Shown piece by piece: positions 3,917 to 5,086 of a stretch of 5,086 nt of DNA. The position numbers and the translations under genes were made by a program. Origin of the DNA: Kiritimatiellia bacterium (lineage in GTDB: Bacteria > Verrucomicrobiota > Kiritimatiellia > RFP12 > UBA1067); the NCBI GenBank assembly GCA_900771305.1, contig CAAGNL010000423.1, positions 1 to 5,086 on the forward strand, in the 5' to 3' direction. Numbering within the stretch: position 1 is the first letter of the stretch; each line of letters opens with the position of its first letter. The notes below the pieces were generated by a model. That model did no database searches. It was given only the letters and a program-made list of their open reading frames with translations, and was not told where the DNA came from.

Positions 3917-5086
3917 TTAATCTTTCAGCGGTTCATCAACGCGTTCGTTCTTGCCCTTCAGGCGAGTCGGGAGCAGGTCCTGATACGGCATAAGCGCATC
4001 CTGGATGGCGAAGCGGTCAGCACCTTCGGCTTCCATCTTCGCGCGGATGGCGTCCACTTCAGCCTGACGCTTGGCGGATTCCGGATTTTCGATGTAGTTC
4101 TTCACACCGTAGCCGCGGAAGCCCGGCGGGAGTTCCATCTTGCTGATGTCGAGCTTCTGATAGGAGAGCGTCGGCAGCGTGTCTCCCGGCTTCCACGTGG
4201 CGAGCGTGCGGGACAGCCAGTCGATGTCGTTGCGGACCGGGTAGTCTTCGCGATAGTGCGCACCGCGGGATTCCTTGCGGTTGAGAGCGCCGCAGGCAAC
4301 GGACAGAGCGACGCGGAGCATCTTCTGCGTGCGATAGGCGTAGATGAGTTCCGGATTCGGACCGACGACGTCCTTGACGGGAACCTGGAAGGACTTCTTG
4401 TAGAGGTCTTCGAGTTCGGCGACGGCGCTTTCCATGTCGGCGCCCTTGCGGAAGATGCCGATCTTGGTCGTCATGATTTCCTGCATGCGGGTGCGGATCT
4501 TGTAGGCGTCTTCGCTGCCGCCGTTGTTCGTGAAGGACTTCAGGCGGGCTTCTTCCTTGGCGAGGGCGTCGTAGATGAGAGACGTCGGGATGTCGATGCC
4601 GTTTTCGGGCTTGTCGCAGAAGTCGGCGATGAATTCGCCGACGATCATGCCGGCCACGACGGTTTCAGCCACGGAGTTGCCGCCGAGGCGGTTGAAGCCG
4701 TGCATGTCCCAGCAGGCAGCTTCGCCGGCGGCGAAGAGACCCTTGAGCGTCGGGCTTTCACCGGTCGGGAGCGTGCGGATGCCGCCCATCGTGTAGTGCT
4801 GGGCCGGACGGACCGGGACCCATTCCTTCGTCGGGTCGACGCCGAGGAAGTAATGGCAGATTTCATAGACTTCGCGCAGCTTGTGCTTGATGTGATGTTC
4901 GCCGAGCAGCGTGATGTCGAGCCAGATGTGTTCGCCGAAGCGGCTCTTGACGCCCTTGCCCATGGCAATGCGTTCTTCCATGCGGCGGGAAACCACGTCA
5001 CGGGAAGCGAGTTCCTTCTTTTCGGGTTCGACGTCCGGCATGAAGCGGTGGCCGTCGACGTCGCGCAGCAGACCGCCGTCGCCGCG
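3917..5086 (-). CDS. frdA: Fumarate reductase flavoprotein subunit (5' truncated by window edge)
   Basis: Catalytic FAD-bearing subunit that reduces fumarate to succinate at the cytoplasmic face of the membrane. The window holds the last 389 residues, in frame from the right edge (RGDGGLLRDVDGHRFMPD onward) to the TAA at 3919-3917. Compared with the 656-residue Wolinella succinogenes FrdA, roughly 270 N-terminal residues are outside, including the dinucleotide-binding glycine motif and the covalent FAD histidine. Visible active-site elements: the SRDVVSR block with the proposed proton-donor arginine (visible residue 29, equivalent to Wolinella Arg301), QHYTMGGIRT with the His369 equivalent (visible 97), and HGFNRLGGNS with the Arg404 equivalent (visible 133). 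The 68- and 36-residue distances agree with that enzyme, apart from a one-residue insertion. GLFAAGEAACWDMHG and ESRGAHYREDYPVRND are typical flavoprotein and C-terminal domain blocks. frdC, encoding the diheme cytochrome b anchor, is expected upstream, beyond 5086. The family call is secure. Confidence 0.96.
   Translation of the reverse strand, partial: RGDGGLLRDVDGHRFMPDVEPEKKELASRDVVSRRMEERIAMGKGVKSRFGEHIWLDITLLGEHHIKHKLREVYEICHYFLGVDPTKEWVPVRPAQHYTMGGIRTLPTGESPTLKGLFAAGEAACWDMHGFNRLGGNSVAETVVAGMIVGEFIADFCDKPENGIDIPTSLIYDALAKEEARLKSFTNNGGSEDAYKIRTRMQEIMTTKIGIFRKGADMESAVAELEDLYKKSFQVPVKDVVGPNPELIYAYRTQKMLRVALSVACGALNRKESRGAHYREDYPVRNDIDWLSRTLATWKPGDTLPTLSYQKLDISKMELPPGFRGYGVKNYIENPESAKRQAEVDAIRAKMEAEGADRFAIQDALMPYQDLLPTRLKGKNERVDEPLKD

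Noticed and set aside
3222..3920. 232-codon open frame on the plus strand
   Set aside because: It is antisense to frdB, has the same biased composition as the other shadows, and has no recognisable motif.

Overview
The window carries four protein genes, all on the minus strand. In transcription order (high to low coordinate) they are a 5'-truncated fumarate reductase flavoprotein gene (frdA), the fumarate reductase iron-sulfur gene (frdB), aspartate ammonia-lyase (aspA), and a 3'-truncated anaerobic C4-dicarboxylate transporter of the DcuA type. Together they form a compact aspartate/fumarate respiration locus. DcuA would import aspartate or fumarate in exchange for succinate, AspA would deaminate aspartate to fumarate plus ammonia, and the membrane-bound fumarate reductase would reduce fumarate to succinate with electrons from menaquinol.

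The organism looks like an anaerobic or microaerophilic, moderately GC-rich proteobacterium. FrdA and FrdB resemble the Wolinella/Campylobacter (two-subunit plus diheme FrdC) fumarate reductase rather than the E. coli FrdABCD type, while the transporter is closest to E. coli DcuA. High GC at third codon positions argues against Campylobacter or Wolinella themselves. A gut Sutterellaceae-like betaproteobacterium is my best guess from this combination, but taxonomy cannot be settled from this window.

Layout: 5086-3917 frdA (C-terminal about 389 residues); 3896-3081 frdB; 3070-3026 rho-independent terminator closing the frd operon; 3034-2894 a leader for aspA that holds a further hairpin; 2893-1496 aspA; 1495-1278 a 218-base spacer unusually rich in perfect inverted repeats; 1277-1 dcuA, missing only about the last 20 residues. 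No RNA genes, mobile elements or CRISPR arrays were seen, and no promoter could be called with confidence.

The coding content is conventional. The interesting material is non-coding. A perfect 11-bp hairpin sits exactly between the dcuA Shine-Dalgarno sequence and its start codon, so the ribosome-binding site only has normal spacing if the hairpin folds. Hairpins flanking aspA share an 11-base loop-side sequence, and all four larger non-terminator hairpins show a GGA in the loop, which suggests post-transcriptional regulation, possibly by a CsrA-like protein. I did not find a clearly novel multi-gene system.
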